64,000 nucleotides of DNA from Corynebacterium breve (GTDB taxonomy: Bacteria > Actinomycetota > Actinomycetes > Mycobacteriales > Mycobacteriaceae): NCBI RefSeq assembly GCF_030252165.1, contig NZ_CP126969.1, positions 2,480,001 through 2,544,000 on the forward strand. Reading direction: 5' to 3'. Shown here piece by piece: positions 51,585 through 59,634 of this stretch. Numbering within the stretch: position 1 is the stretch's first letter; each line of letters starts with the position of its first letter. Below the pieces are notes generated by a model. The model saw only the letters and a program-made list of their open reading frames with translations. It ran no database searches and was not told where the DNA came from. The position numbers and the translations under genes are program-made.

Positions 51585-52748
51585 ATGCTCGACACATCCA
51601 TCTGGTGGCAGGTCTACCCACTTGGTTCCACCGGTGCGCCGATTCGCGATCGTTCCGGCGACGACTCTGGGCATCGTCTCCAGCAGCTTGAGCCGTGGTT
51701 GGATTACCTACTCGAACTCGGCTGCAACGGCCTACTTCTCGGTCCAATTTTTGAATCCGAAACCCACGGATATGACACCATCGATCACTTCATGATCGAC
51801 CGCCGCCTCGGCACCCTCGACGTCTTCGACCGCCTAATGCGTGCCTGCAACGAGCGCGGCATCCGCGTCATGCTCGACGGCGTGTTCAACCATGTCTCCC
51901 GAAACCACGAGGCTGTCGCAGCAGGTCGCGCCGGCTCCACCGACTGGGAGGGCCACGAATCGTTGGCCACCTTGCACCACGCAGACCCGCTGGTCCAAGA
52001 CAAGGTAGTGGAAATTATGGAGTTCTGGCTCGCCCGCGGTATCTCCGGCTGGCGCCTCGATGTTGCCTACTCAGTTCCGCCCGAGTTCTGGCGGGCGGTC
52101 TTGGGTCGCGTGCGCCAGAACTACCCGCACGCCGTCTTCCTCGGCGAAGTCATCCACGGCGACTATACCCAGATCGCCCAGGCGGGCACGCTCGACAGCG
52201 TCACCCAGTATGAGCTGTGGAAGGCAATGTGGAGCTCCCTCAATGACGCAAACTTCTTCGAGCTTGCGCACGCGTTGAACCGCCACCAGGAGTTTTCCAA
52301 CCACATGATCACCAATACTTTTGTCGGCAACCACGACGTTGACCGTATCGCGTCCAAGGTCCGCCAAGACAAGGTGCTTCTCGCGGTAGCCATGCTCATG
52401 ACGCTTCCTGGCTCCCCGAGCATCTATTACGGCGATGAGCAGGGCTTTACCGGCATGCGCGGCGAAGGTTTCGCCGCCGACGATCCGGTCCGCCCGCCGT
52501 TGCCAGCTACACCAGAGGAACTTTCGCCGATTGGGCAGTGGGTCCTTAATGCACATAAAGCGCTCATTGCTTTGCGACGACAGCATCCGTGGCTTGCTAC
52601 CGGCACCGTAGAAGTGCTCGACAACACCAACGAGACAATCAGCTACACCGTTTCCTCGAACGATCGGCAGATCCAGGTGGACGTGTGGCTAGAGCCGAAT
52701 CCCGGAGTTCATGTCCATACAGGTGGCAATACCCTGTATAAGCTGTAG
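51585..52748 (+). CDS. GH13 alpha-amylase-family glycosidase
   Basis: 387 residues from ATG 51585, eight bases after AAGGAGG. All GH13 motifs: GVFNHVS, GWRLDVAYSV (nucleophile D), FLGEVIHG (acid/base E) and FVGNHDVDRI. The small size and MLDTSIWWQVYPLGS start suit intracellular alpha-glucosidase or maltogenic amylase-type enzymes. TetR controlled. Confidence 0.9.
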   Translation: MLDTSIWWQVYPLGSTGAPIRDRSGDDSGHRLQQLEPWLDYLLELGCNGLLLGPIFESETHGYDTIDHFMIDRRLGTLDVFDRLMRACNERGIRVMLDGVFNHVSRNHEAVAAGRAGSTDWEGHESLATLHHADPLVQDKVVEIMEFWLARGISGWRLDVAYSVPPEFWRAVLGRVRQNYPHAVFLGEVIHGDYTQIAQAGTLDSVTQYELWKAMWSSLNDANFFELAHALNRHQEFSNHMITNTFVGNHDVDRIASKVRQDKVLLAVAMLMTLPGSPSIYYGDEQGFTGMRGEGFAADDPVRPPLPATPEELSPIGQWVLNAHKALIALRRQHPWLATGTVEVLDNTNETISYTVSSNDRQIQVDVWLEPNPGVHVHTGGNTLYKL

Positions 52749-52751
52749 GAC

Positions 52752-53000
52752 ATGATGTACTTGGGATGCTTGTTATTTCTGGCCATTAATCTGGCTGGGG
52801 TGTACGCAGCGAAAAAGTCTGATCGCCTGTGCGAATACGGCATTGTTGCGGGAGTTCTCGTGGCAGTGATCGTGGTCGGGGTAATTGGATATTCCATCTA
52901 CGCCCAAGGCCAAACAAGCGAGTTGTTTATAGCATTTCTTGTCTTGGCCGTAATGATCTATCCAGTGTGGAAGATTTTTGGCCATTTGGAAAAGCAATAG
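52752..53000 (+). CDS. Small two/three-helix membrane protein
   Basis: 82 residues: hydrophobic start (MMYLGCLLFLAINLAGVYA), a second long helix (IVAGVLVAVIVVGVIGYSIYA) and a third (LFIAFLVLAVMIYPVW). Three bases after the GH13 stop, so translationally coupled to it, although no functional link is known. A minus-strand remnant (VSFVQWIPDTLVEKLPATADTL) of an unknown gene lies just beyond at 53000-53140. Confidence 0.55.
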   Translation: MMYLGCLLFLAINLAGVYAAKKSDRLCEYGIVAGVLVAVIVVGVIGYSIYAQGQTSELFIAFLVLAVMIYPVWKIFGHLEKQ

Positions 53001-53060
53001 TGCAGGTAGCCTGGGGCTTGCTTTAGCGTCACCGGCAGGAACCGGTCGAGCTCCTGGAGC

Positions 53061-53441
53061 GTGTCGGCGGTCGCTGGCAATTTTTCTACCAATGTATCCG
53101 GAATCCATTGCACGAACGAAACGGCCTCAACGCTGATCACGGAATCAGAAGATAGCGATTCTTCTGATTTATCTTTTTTCGCTACTCGTGGACCCTATAC
53201 GATTATCTCGCAATGGTCGGCTAAAAAGGGACGGACGGTCTATCTTCGGGAGCAGGCTCGGGTAAAAATTCAGAATAAACATGGTTTGTCCACCCGAGCA
53301 GTTCAGGCTACGACAAAATATGCCCCTAGCATAAAGAATTTTGGCGACCGGTATGAATACAGATTGCCGATGGATCACATTTCTTGCAAAGGTAGGGGCC
53401 GTTTAGAAAGTGTCAAAAGCTTGAAACGGGAAATGTATTAG
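53061..53441 (+). CDS. Possible polymorphic-toxin C-terminal module (orphan)
   Basis: 126 residues if read from GTG 53061, but the first 30 are not protein-like. From about residue 32 the sequence is (GPYTIISQWSAKKGRTVYLRE, QNKHGLSTRAVQATTKYAPS, FGDRYEYRLPMDHISC), resembling toxin tips of secreted polymorphic toxins that lost their trafficking region. AT-rich compared with neighbours. A pentapeptide-repeat gene follows 7 bp later. I cannot name the toxin family. Confidence 0.35.
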   Translation: MSAVAGNFSTNVSGIHCTNETASTLITESEDSDSSDLSFFATRGPYTIISQWSAKKGRTVYLREQARVKIQNKHGLSTRAVQATTKYAPSIKNFGDRYEYRLPMDHISCKGRGRLESVKSLKREMY

Positions 53442-53468
53442 CGGTAGTTGGTTTCAATAAAATGCGGG

Positions 53469-53881
53469 ATGGTAAACCTTACGGAGTGGTTACTACCTAT
53501 TGTGAAGGGTCCGACGACCGTTGCCCTCAGTGGATTATTGATTCGTCACAGATTAAATAACATGTATAGAGCAATGCCTGGTTCATGGGCTAATGTTTTA
53601 GCCGGAAAAGACATTTCTGGAAAGGATATGTCTAATTATGACCTCACTGATATCAATCTTGAAGGAAGCGTGTGCCGGGAATGCTCATTCCGAGGTTCCA
53701 TGTTGGCATGGGCTAATTTGAGATCGGCAGATTTCACCGACGCAGATTTTACGGACGCAATTCTTAGTGAGTCGGATTTTCGTGGATCGACGTTAACACG
53801 TGCTGACTTAACAGGCGCATATCTAAAGCCCATTATTGCTGATTCAGAACAGTTTTCTGACTGCATAGGGGTTGAATTATC
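53469..53881 (+). pseudogene. Pentapeptide-repeat protein, cut by IS1628 copy 4
   Basis: About 137 residues (start ATG 53469, or TTG 53448). After a hydrophobic start (WLLPIVKGPTTVALSGLLI) come pentapeptide units: AGKDISGKDMSNYDLTDINLEG, FRGSMLAWANLRSADFTDADFTDA, LSESDFRGSTLTRADLTGAYL. Such proteins can mimic DNA or serve as immunity factors. The natural 3' end is replaced by the insertion sequence at 53882. AT-rich, like the preceding gene. Confidence 0.75.
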
Positions 53882-54729
53882 GATGCTGTTGCAAAGTTGG
53901 GGCAGTAGAAAGACCGGCGTGAAATAATCACAGCCATGGGTATCTTCTCCGGTCGTCATTTCCCCCGTGACATCATTCTGTGGGCAGTGCGGTGGTACTG
54001 CCGCTACGAGGTGAGCTGACCTAAGATCTGGAGGAAATGATGACTTCAGCGGGGCGTGCCGGTCGATCACACCACGATTCTCACCGCTGGGTCCAGAAAT
54101 ACGCCCCTGAGCTGGACAAGCGAACTCGGTGGTACCGGCAGGTACCTGACTGGCAGGCCCGGTCCTGGCGGGTGGATGAGACCTATATCCGGGTCGGCGG
54201 AAAGTGGTGCTACCTCTATCGGGCGATCACCGCCGGTGGGCAGACCCTGGATTTTTACCTCTCCCCGAAGCGTAACGTCGCGGCAGCGAAGCGTTTCCTG
54301 GCCAAGACCCCGCGGTCGAACGCCTCCGCCGGGTCCCCGCGGGTCATCAACACCGACAAGGCACCAGCTCTGGCCAGGGCAATATCCGAGCTGAAGGCGG
54401 AGGGAATCTGCCCTCAGACGGTGGAGCACCGGCAGGTGAAATACCTGAACAACGTTCTCGAGGGAGATCATGGCCGACTTAAAAGAATCCTGGGGCCGAA
54501 GGGAGCGTTCAAAAACCGAATTTCCGCCTACCGGACGTTGAAAGGGATGGAAGCGATGCATTCATTACGGAAAGGCCAGGGCACGATGTTTGCCTACGGG
54601 CAACCGAACCCGGACGCGGTGATCGTCAACCGGGTCTTCGAGACGGCCTGAGAACGCCGACCCGCAGCGAGCATCAGAGGATGAAGACTGGGTCGTCACG
54701 GCTCTCCGCCTGAAGTTTGCAACAGCACC
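53882..54729 (+). mobile_element. IS1628-type IS6-family element, copy 4
   Basis: 848 bp, same ends as copy 1 (left GGCAGTAGAAAGACCGGCG). Interior differs from copies 1-3 at several codons (RQVPDWQARSW, GGQTLDFYL). No target duplication. Confidence 0.85.
53936..54651 (+). pseudogene. IS6-family transposase (copy 4) with disrupted N-terminus
   Basis: MGIFSGRHF from 53936 stops at TGA in GAGCTGACCTAAGATCTGG. The 204-residue remainder has intact D-D-E motifs (WRVDETYI, VINTDKAP, NNVLEGDHG). Confidence 0.7.
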
Positions 54730-54953
54730 CGATGGCACCGAAAGATAAGGTGCGCACTCTTGCAGTCTTGTGGGTAGGTATTTTGGTATCCGCTTGACTG
54801 ATTGGAAAAGCCGCGACGTGGATTGTGTTACCCATCATCGCGGCCCTGGTCACTGTGCACATCGTTCGCTTGGCGCCGAGACCGGGGGAGGCGCCGGCGG
54901 TGGCGCACCAAGAGCTGGCTGAGGCGGAGAACTCAGTTACTCAATGCCCATAG
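54730..54953 (+). pseudogene. 3' fragment of a membrane protein with in-frame TGA
   Basis: After the IS end the frame reads DKVRTLAVLWVGILVSA, TGA at 54795-54797, then LIGKAATWIVLPIIAALVTVHIVRLAPRPGE to TAG 54951-54953. Two hydrophobic helices and an Ala/Glu-rich tail suggest the end of a multi-helix protein. Cut on its 5' side by IS1628 copy 4. Confidence 0.5.
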
Positions 54954-55734
54954 CGTGACGGACATGGCCCGCAAACCCTACAGGATCGAAAACATGTGCA
55001 AAATGATTCAAACCGGGCATGGACACAGGATGAATACTCGGCACGGCATCTATTAGCGCTTCTGCAGACTTGAGAAGAAATGGGGAAGTCGCAGTGCCGA
55101 CGAGGACGGCGGTAGACCTCTCCACCAGGGGTGCATACCTGCTTGCACCACTTCCAAGTGCATCGATTTCGCGAAGCTCGCGAACCCAGGTTGGGGCAAT
55201 TTCGAGGAGAGACGGCCAGGAGGAGCTGTTCGCCATCGCTTCTACCTCAGCGTCCGAGGCACGGACAAAGCTACGTAACCCCAGCCGTAGTGCATCATCA
55301 TTGTTTCCTGCCTCGATAGCGTTCCGATACTCGACCCATGGTTCCCCCGCAACTGGCTCATCTACAGCAAGTGGTGGTTCAAATGCAATGATCGGATGAT
55401 GTCCTTTCGACTTCAAGGCATACTCCAGAACGCACAAGGCACCATACGAGTGGCCGAGAATTGTTGCACCTTCACCTGCGATCTGCAGAATCGCCGCAAG
55501 GTCATCCATCTCCGTTTGCATGGAGTATGAGGGGGAATCACCGCTAGACCCGCGGCCGCGACGATCGTACACATAACAGGTGACATCACCGCTTAATTCC
55601 TGGACCGCAGGCTCCCACTGATCTTTACCTGCAAGTGATCCGTGGGTGATCACAAGGGCTGGACCAGTCCCAACCTCTATGTAAGCAAGCTTGGTGCCGT
55701 CAGAACTACTCGCGAGCTTTTCCTGATTTTCCAC
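54937..55734 (-). CDS. Alpha/beta hydrolase
   Basis: 265 residues. Oxyanion-hole LVITHGSLAGKDQWEPAV, RRGRGSSGDSPS, nucleophile GHSYGA, and C-terminal GLNHFAHV with catalytic His. No signal sequence. Nine bases downstream of the MFS gene on the same strand, in the aromatic-acid cluster; a role in hydrolysing an aromatic ester or a CoA thioester is possible but unproved. Confidence 0.8.
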   Translation of the reverse strand: MENQEKLASSSDGTKLAYIEVGTGPALVITHGSLAGKDQWEPAVQELSGDVTCYVYDRRGRGSSGDSPSYSMQTEMDDLAAILQIAGEGATILGHSYGALCVLEYALKSKGHHPIIAFEPPLAVDEPVAGEPWVEYRNAIEAGNNDDALRLGLRSFVRASDAEVEAMANSSSWPSLLEIAPTWVRELREIDALGSGASRYAPLVERSTAVLVGTATSPFLLKSAEALIDAVPSIHPVSMPGLNHFAHVFDPVGFAGHVRHAMGIE

Positions 55735-55742
55735 GGTACTCC

Positions 55743-57089
55743 TTAGCGCGGTGCGCGGGGGACAAGCAGCGCAGCGATCAAGCCGATGCCCGCTGCAATC
55801 GCCCAGACAGAAAAGTTGGCAAAAGTGCTCAACGCCATGGAAACCAGCACTCCACCACCGGCAATAGCAATCACTGCACCGATTCGACCAATGCCGAGGG
55901 TCAGTCCCAGCGCACTTGCTCGTACATCATCAGGGTAGAAGGTGGCGACGAATCCGTTGACCAGAATCTGGGCACCAATCGAACCGAAACCAACCACTGC
56001 AACTAGCAAATACATGGCCCACAGTGGGAAGATACCAGTGCCCATGAGTACCAGAGCCGTACCGGAGGCGATGAAAGAGAACATCACCATCGCGCGAGGC
56101 CCTACGCGGTCAGCTAGCCGAGAAGAAACAAGCACACCGAAGACTGCACCAACGTTTGTCGTCAGCAAAAAACTGAGCGACGAATTGATCGAATAGTCAG
56201 CCATGACGAGCAACTGGGGCATCCACGTGTTCAAACCGTACACGAGCGTTTGGCCTGCGATTCCAGCAAGACAGAACAGTAGTGTTGCCACAATAAAGCG
56301 ACTACGGAACAGTTCAGCCATTGCGGATTTTCGCTTGGGCTCGTGGTCGAAGCGTTTCGCATCATCCGTTGCAGCAGTTGGCGGGTAGGGATTCAGACCA
56401 TGCTGCTCGAGAACAGCATTTGCCTCTGCGACATCGCCCTTGGAACGCAAGTACGCCGGAGATTCGGGCATCAAGAAGAACACCAGCGGCAGGATCGTCA
56501 CCAGAGGCAAGGCACCGATGGCCAACATGCCACGGAAGCCGATATGAGGAAGGAGCAACATCGCCAGGATTGCAGCCATGATGCCACCAAAAGCGTACCC
56601 AGAAAACATTAAAGCGTTATTGAAGTTTCTACGTTCGCGGCGTGAGAACTCAACGGTGATCGCAATAGCCGTTGGAATCACTCCACCCAAACCTAGTCCT
56701 GCCAGGAATCGGAAAGCACCAAACCAGAATGGTGAGGGAGCAAATGCGGTAGCCACCATTAACAGGGAGAAGGCGATGATCGAAGCGATCAATACTTTTC
56801 GACGACCGATGACATCGGTCAAATACCCGACGATGATCGCGCCAATGAACATACCTGCAAGAGCATAACTGCCATATGCGCCGGTCTGAACAGGAGTCAG
56901 CCCCCACTCCTCGTAAGCTAGGAGGGCTGGAACGATGGTTCCATAGACGACAAGGTCGTAACCATCGAAAACGATTGTTAAGAAACAGAGAAAGATAACA
57001 AACCCAGCCGAGCGGCGTGGTTTGCTTGTTGCAGGCGACGTTGATGCACGCCTACTCTCTGCGGATTGATTCGCGGTGGAGGAAGTCAT
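55743..57089 (-). CDS. MFS transporter, aromatic acid:H+ symporter (AAHS) type
   Basis: 448 residues from ATG 57089. TIVFDGYDLVVYGTIVPALL in helix 1 and TDVIGRRKVLIASI are AAHS hallmarks. It is divergent from the PaaX regulator and the monooxygenase operon and probably imports their substrate. The related transporter at 22667 is a paralogue. Confidence 0.85.
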   Translation of the reverse strand: MTSSTANQSAESRRASTSPATSKPRRSAGFVIFLCFLTIVFDGYDLVVYGTIVPALLAYEEWGLTPVQTGAYGSYALAGMFIGAIIVGYLTDVIGRRKVLIASIIAFSLLMVATAFAPSPFWFGAFRFLAGLGLGGVIPTAIAITVEFSRRERRNFNNALMFSGYAFGGIMAAILAMLLLPHIGFRGMLAIGALPLVTILPLVFFLMPESPAYLRSKGDVAEANAVLEQHGLNPYPPTAATDDAKRFDHEPKRKSAMAELFRSRFIVATLLFCLAGIAGQTLVYGLNTWMPQLLVMADYSINSSLSFLLTTNVGAVFGVLVSSRLADRVGPRAMVMFSFIASGTALVLMGTGIFPLWAMYLLVAVVGFGSIGAQILVNGFVATFYPDDVRASALGLTLGIGRIGAVIAIAGGGVLVSMALSTFANFSVWAIAAGIGLIAALLVPRAPR

Positions 57090-57113
57090 TAATAGCCCCT
57101 TTTGCGTGACACT

Positions 57114-57126
57114 GTTTGACACAAAC
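57114..57126. promoter_or_regulatory. Palindrome GTTTG-ACA-CAAAC between MFS and PaaX genes
   Basis: A short perfect dyad 25 bp from the MFS start. A second inverted repeat TGTAAC (58023-58028) and GTTACA (58055-58060) lies in front of the monooxygenase. Either may be the PaaX site. Confidence 0.4.
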
Positions 57127-57207
57127 GTGAATGCTTGTTGCACGTAGAGTATGCCAGCGAGTGGCCCACAGCACAATGGGGGCACTGTTGTGAGGAGGAG
57201 TAAGTCA

Positions 57208-58005
57208 ATGAATGCACGCGAAGTCATCTTCGATGTTTGCGGAGATTACCTGCGCTACCTGGACGAACCGCCAAGGCTAAGCGTAATCTCACAACTCTTA
57301 GAACCACTTGGGTACACCCCCACGAATATCCGCATGGCACTATCCCGAATGCGGAGGAGCGGCTGGTTCATTACCGAACGCGACGGCCGCGAAGCCCGCT
57401 ATCGAATAAGCGAAAAGACCATCAAGTTCCTCGATGATGGATACACTCGGATTTTTAGCCTTCCGACCCAAACTTGGGGCCACCAATGGGTCTTGGCAGA
57501 TGTATCGGACAAGGACCTTTCACGCTCCGACAAAGACCGACTTTTCAAGAAACTCGAATGGGAGAGATTTGCTCCCATGACCGGGAATTTTTGGGTTTCC
57601 GCACTTCAGGATGTAAATGAGTCTCGGCAGGCCCTAGACCGTGCCGGGGTCGAGGAATTTTCCATCGCTACGCTGCGCACCGAGTCACTCGAGAAAGACC
57701 GCAAGATTGCACGCCGCTGCTGGGATCTAGAAGAACTAACGCAAGCTCGATCTGCCTTCCTCTCCAAGTGGACGCCAGCTATGACCGATGAGGGGCTGTC
57801 ACCATTACTGGCTTACCAACGACGTATCACTCTTATCAGTGACTATCGCCGGATTGTCCACCAAGACCCGCAGTTACCTGCAATTTTGCACCCGACCGGC
57901 CCCTCCCCCCTCGTGGCCCACCAAGTCTTTGTGCAGGTGCACGACTTCCTAGCGCCCCTGGCTACCGCTTTTGTATCTTCCGTCAACACGCCGATAGAGC
58001 CGTAG
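57208..58005 (+). CDS. PaaX-family transcriptional regulator
   Basis: 265 residues from ATG 57208 (GAGGAGGAGTAAGTCA). PaaX winged helix: LLEPLGYTPTNIRMALSRMRRSGWFITERDGREARYRIS; C-terminal PaaX segment WEQLTQARSAFLSKW-like (DLEELTQARSAFLSKWTP). Members repress aromatic degradation genes and are released by aryl-CoA intermediates, which fits the CoA-linked pathway next door. Confidence 0.85.
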   Translation: MNAREVIFDVCGDYLRYLDEPPRLSVISQLLEPLGYTPTNIRMALSRMRRSGWFITERDGREARYRISEKTIKFLDDGYTRIFSLPTQTWGHQWVLADVSDKDLSRSDKDRLFKKLEWERFAPMTGNFWVSALQDVNESRQALDRAGVEEFSIATLRTESLEKDRKIARRCWDLEELTQARSAFLSKWTPAMTDEGLSPLLAYQRRITLISDYRRIVHQDPQLPAILHPTGPSPLVAHQVFVQVHDFLAPLATAFVSSVNTPIEP

Positions 58006-58111
58006 AATTCCGCACCCCCACTTGTAACAGATATTGCCTGTATGGGATTTGCGCGTTACAGTTGTGGTGAGATTTGGAACACATAAGACAGTCACTATCG
58101 GGAGAGTCACT

Positions 58112-59632
58112 ATGAAAATTGCAATCATCGGAGGGGGCCCCGGCGGCCTTCTGGCTGGTAAACTCCTCAAAGAAGCAGATCCATCCCGCACCGTCGAGGT
58201 GTATGAGCGTGGACGCGAAGAAGATGTTTTCGGCTTTGGAGTCGTCTTTTCAGACGCAACGTTGAGCTACATCACCGAGGCTGATGAGACACTTGATGAA
58301 ACGCTGCGCGACCTAGGAAAGCACTGGTCCCGGATCGATGTTGTCGCTAAGGGCGAAACGCACTCCTTCGAGGGCAACGGTATGTCCGCAGTACACCGTC
58401 GTGATCTTCTCGACCGCCTACGCAACAGTGCCCGCTCGATCGGCGTTGACCTCATGTTTGAGGCTGAGCGAACCATCGATGACTTCCCAGACTATGACTT
58501 GATCGTTGCTGCAGACGGCACTAACTCGGCAGCACGACAGGCAGTCGGCGAGGAAGTGCTTGGCCACACTCTCGACATTGCAAGCGCAAAGTTCATCTGG
58601 TTCGGCACCACGAAAATCTTTGACGGGCTTACCTTCCTTCACAGGAAGAGCGAGCACGGAAACTTCGCGGTGCACGCTTACCCAATCAGCAATGAGCTGT
58701 CCACGTTCATCGTTGAGGCTAACGAAGATGCCTGGCGCAACGCAGGCCTCGATGAGTTCGATGTCACGCAAACCCCAGGTCCATCTGACATGAAGTCAAA
58801 GGAATACCTAGAGACGCTCTTCGCAGATGAACTTGATGGCGGCGAAATCGTAGTAAACAATTCTCGTTGGTCCAACTTCCGTGGTCGCGCGACCAAGCGC
58901 TGGTACAAGGGCAACGTCGTTTTCCTCGGCGATGCCATCCACACCGCCCACTTCTCTGTCGGATCTGGCACCAAAATGGCCATGGAAGATGCCATCGCAC
59001 TCGCTGCTGCTATCAATGAAAACCCAGACAACATCACGCAGGCACTAGTCGCTTATGAAGAGGCTGCGCAGCCACGCGTCAACAAGGTCCAAAAGTACGC
59101 CGCACCTTCCCTCGCATGGTGGGAGCACTTCGAGCGCTACTACGATGCTTTCGACCCGTTGACCTTTACCACCCACTTCTTTACCCGCTCCATTCCGCTG
59201 AGCAAGATTGCTAAGCGAGATCCTGAACTGGCTACCGCGGCTACTGAAGCATGGCTCAAGGAATTTGGAAACGATCCGATCACCTCCACAATTTCACTCG
59301 GCGGTTTTGATTTCACCGGACGTGTCTTCCAGCTCAACGGTGAAGTCCTTAGCCAGCAAGAACAGAATTTGGATATCCAGGCCAACGGCGGTGCAATCAT
59401 CGACGCACCGAAAGAGACCACCGATATCCCCGCTGTAGCAGAAAATGTCAAGAACGCTGCTTTCGTCGTTATCCGCGATGGCGACCCACTGAACAAGCGC
59501 TTGCTTTCTGAGGAAATTCGCCTCAAACACAGCATTCCTACTCTTCTCACGTTCGCAGCAGACGAATTCTCCGACGACATCGCAAACACCGAAATCATTT
59601 CTCGTCGCGCAGACGCCATCGTAAGGAATTAA
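58112..59632 (+). CDS. FAD-dependent aryl-CoA hydroxylase (salicylyl-CoA 5-hydroxylase-like, SdgC type)
   Basis: 506 residues from ATG 58112. Rossmann GGGPGGLLAGKLLK, DLIVAADGTNSA, and FLGDAIHTAHFSVGSGTKMAMEDA are flavin monooxygenase motifs of the type seen in salicylyl-CoA and anthraniloyl-CoA hydroxylases. The usual bifunctional enzymes carry an extra OYE domain (about 750-800 residues); here a shorter C-terminal region is present. Two bases separate its stop from the next ATG, so it heads a three-gene operon. Predicted reaction: hydroxylation of an aryl-CoA, for example salicylyl-CoA to gentisyl-CoA. Confidence 0.8.
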   Translation: MKIAIIGGGPGGLLAGKLLKEADPSRTVEVYERGREEDVFGFGVVFSDATLSYITEADETLDETLRDLGKHWSRIDVVAKGETHSFEGNGMSAVHRRDLLDRLRNSARSIGVDLMFEAERTIDDFPDYDLIVAADGTNSAARQAVGEEVLGHTLDIASAKFIWFGTTKIFDGLTFLHRKSEHGNFAVHAYPISNELSTFIVEANEDAWRNAGLDEFDVTQTPGPSDMKSKEYLETLFADELDGGEIVVNNSRWSNFRGRATKRWYKGNVVFLGDAIHTAHFSVGSGTKMAMEDAIALAAAINENPDNITQALVAYEEAAQPRVNKVQKYAAPSLAWWEHFERYYDAFDPLTFTTHFFTRSIPLSKIAKRDPELATAATEAWLKEFGNDPITSTISLGGFDFTGRVFQLNGEVLSQQEQNLDIQANGGAIIDAPKETTDIPAVAENVKNAAFVVIRDGDPLNKRLLSEEIRLKHSIPTLLTFAADEFSDDIANTEIISRRADAIVRN

Positions 59633-59634
59633 TT

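Noticed and set aside
52958..53140. 60-residue minus-strand frame with VSFVQWIPDTLVEKLPATADTL
   Set aside because: Looks like a gene fragment but overlaps the end of a plus-strand gene and cannot be assigned.
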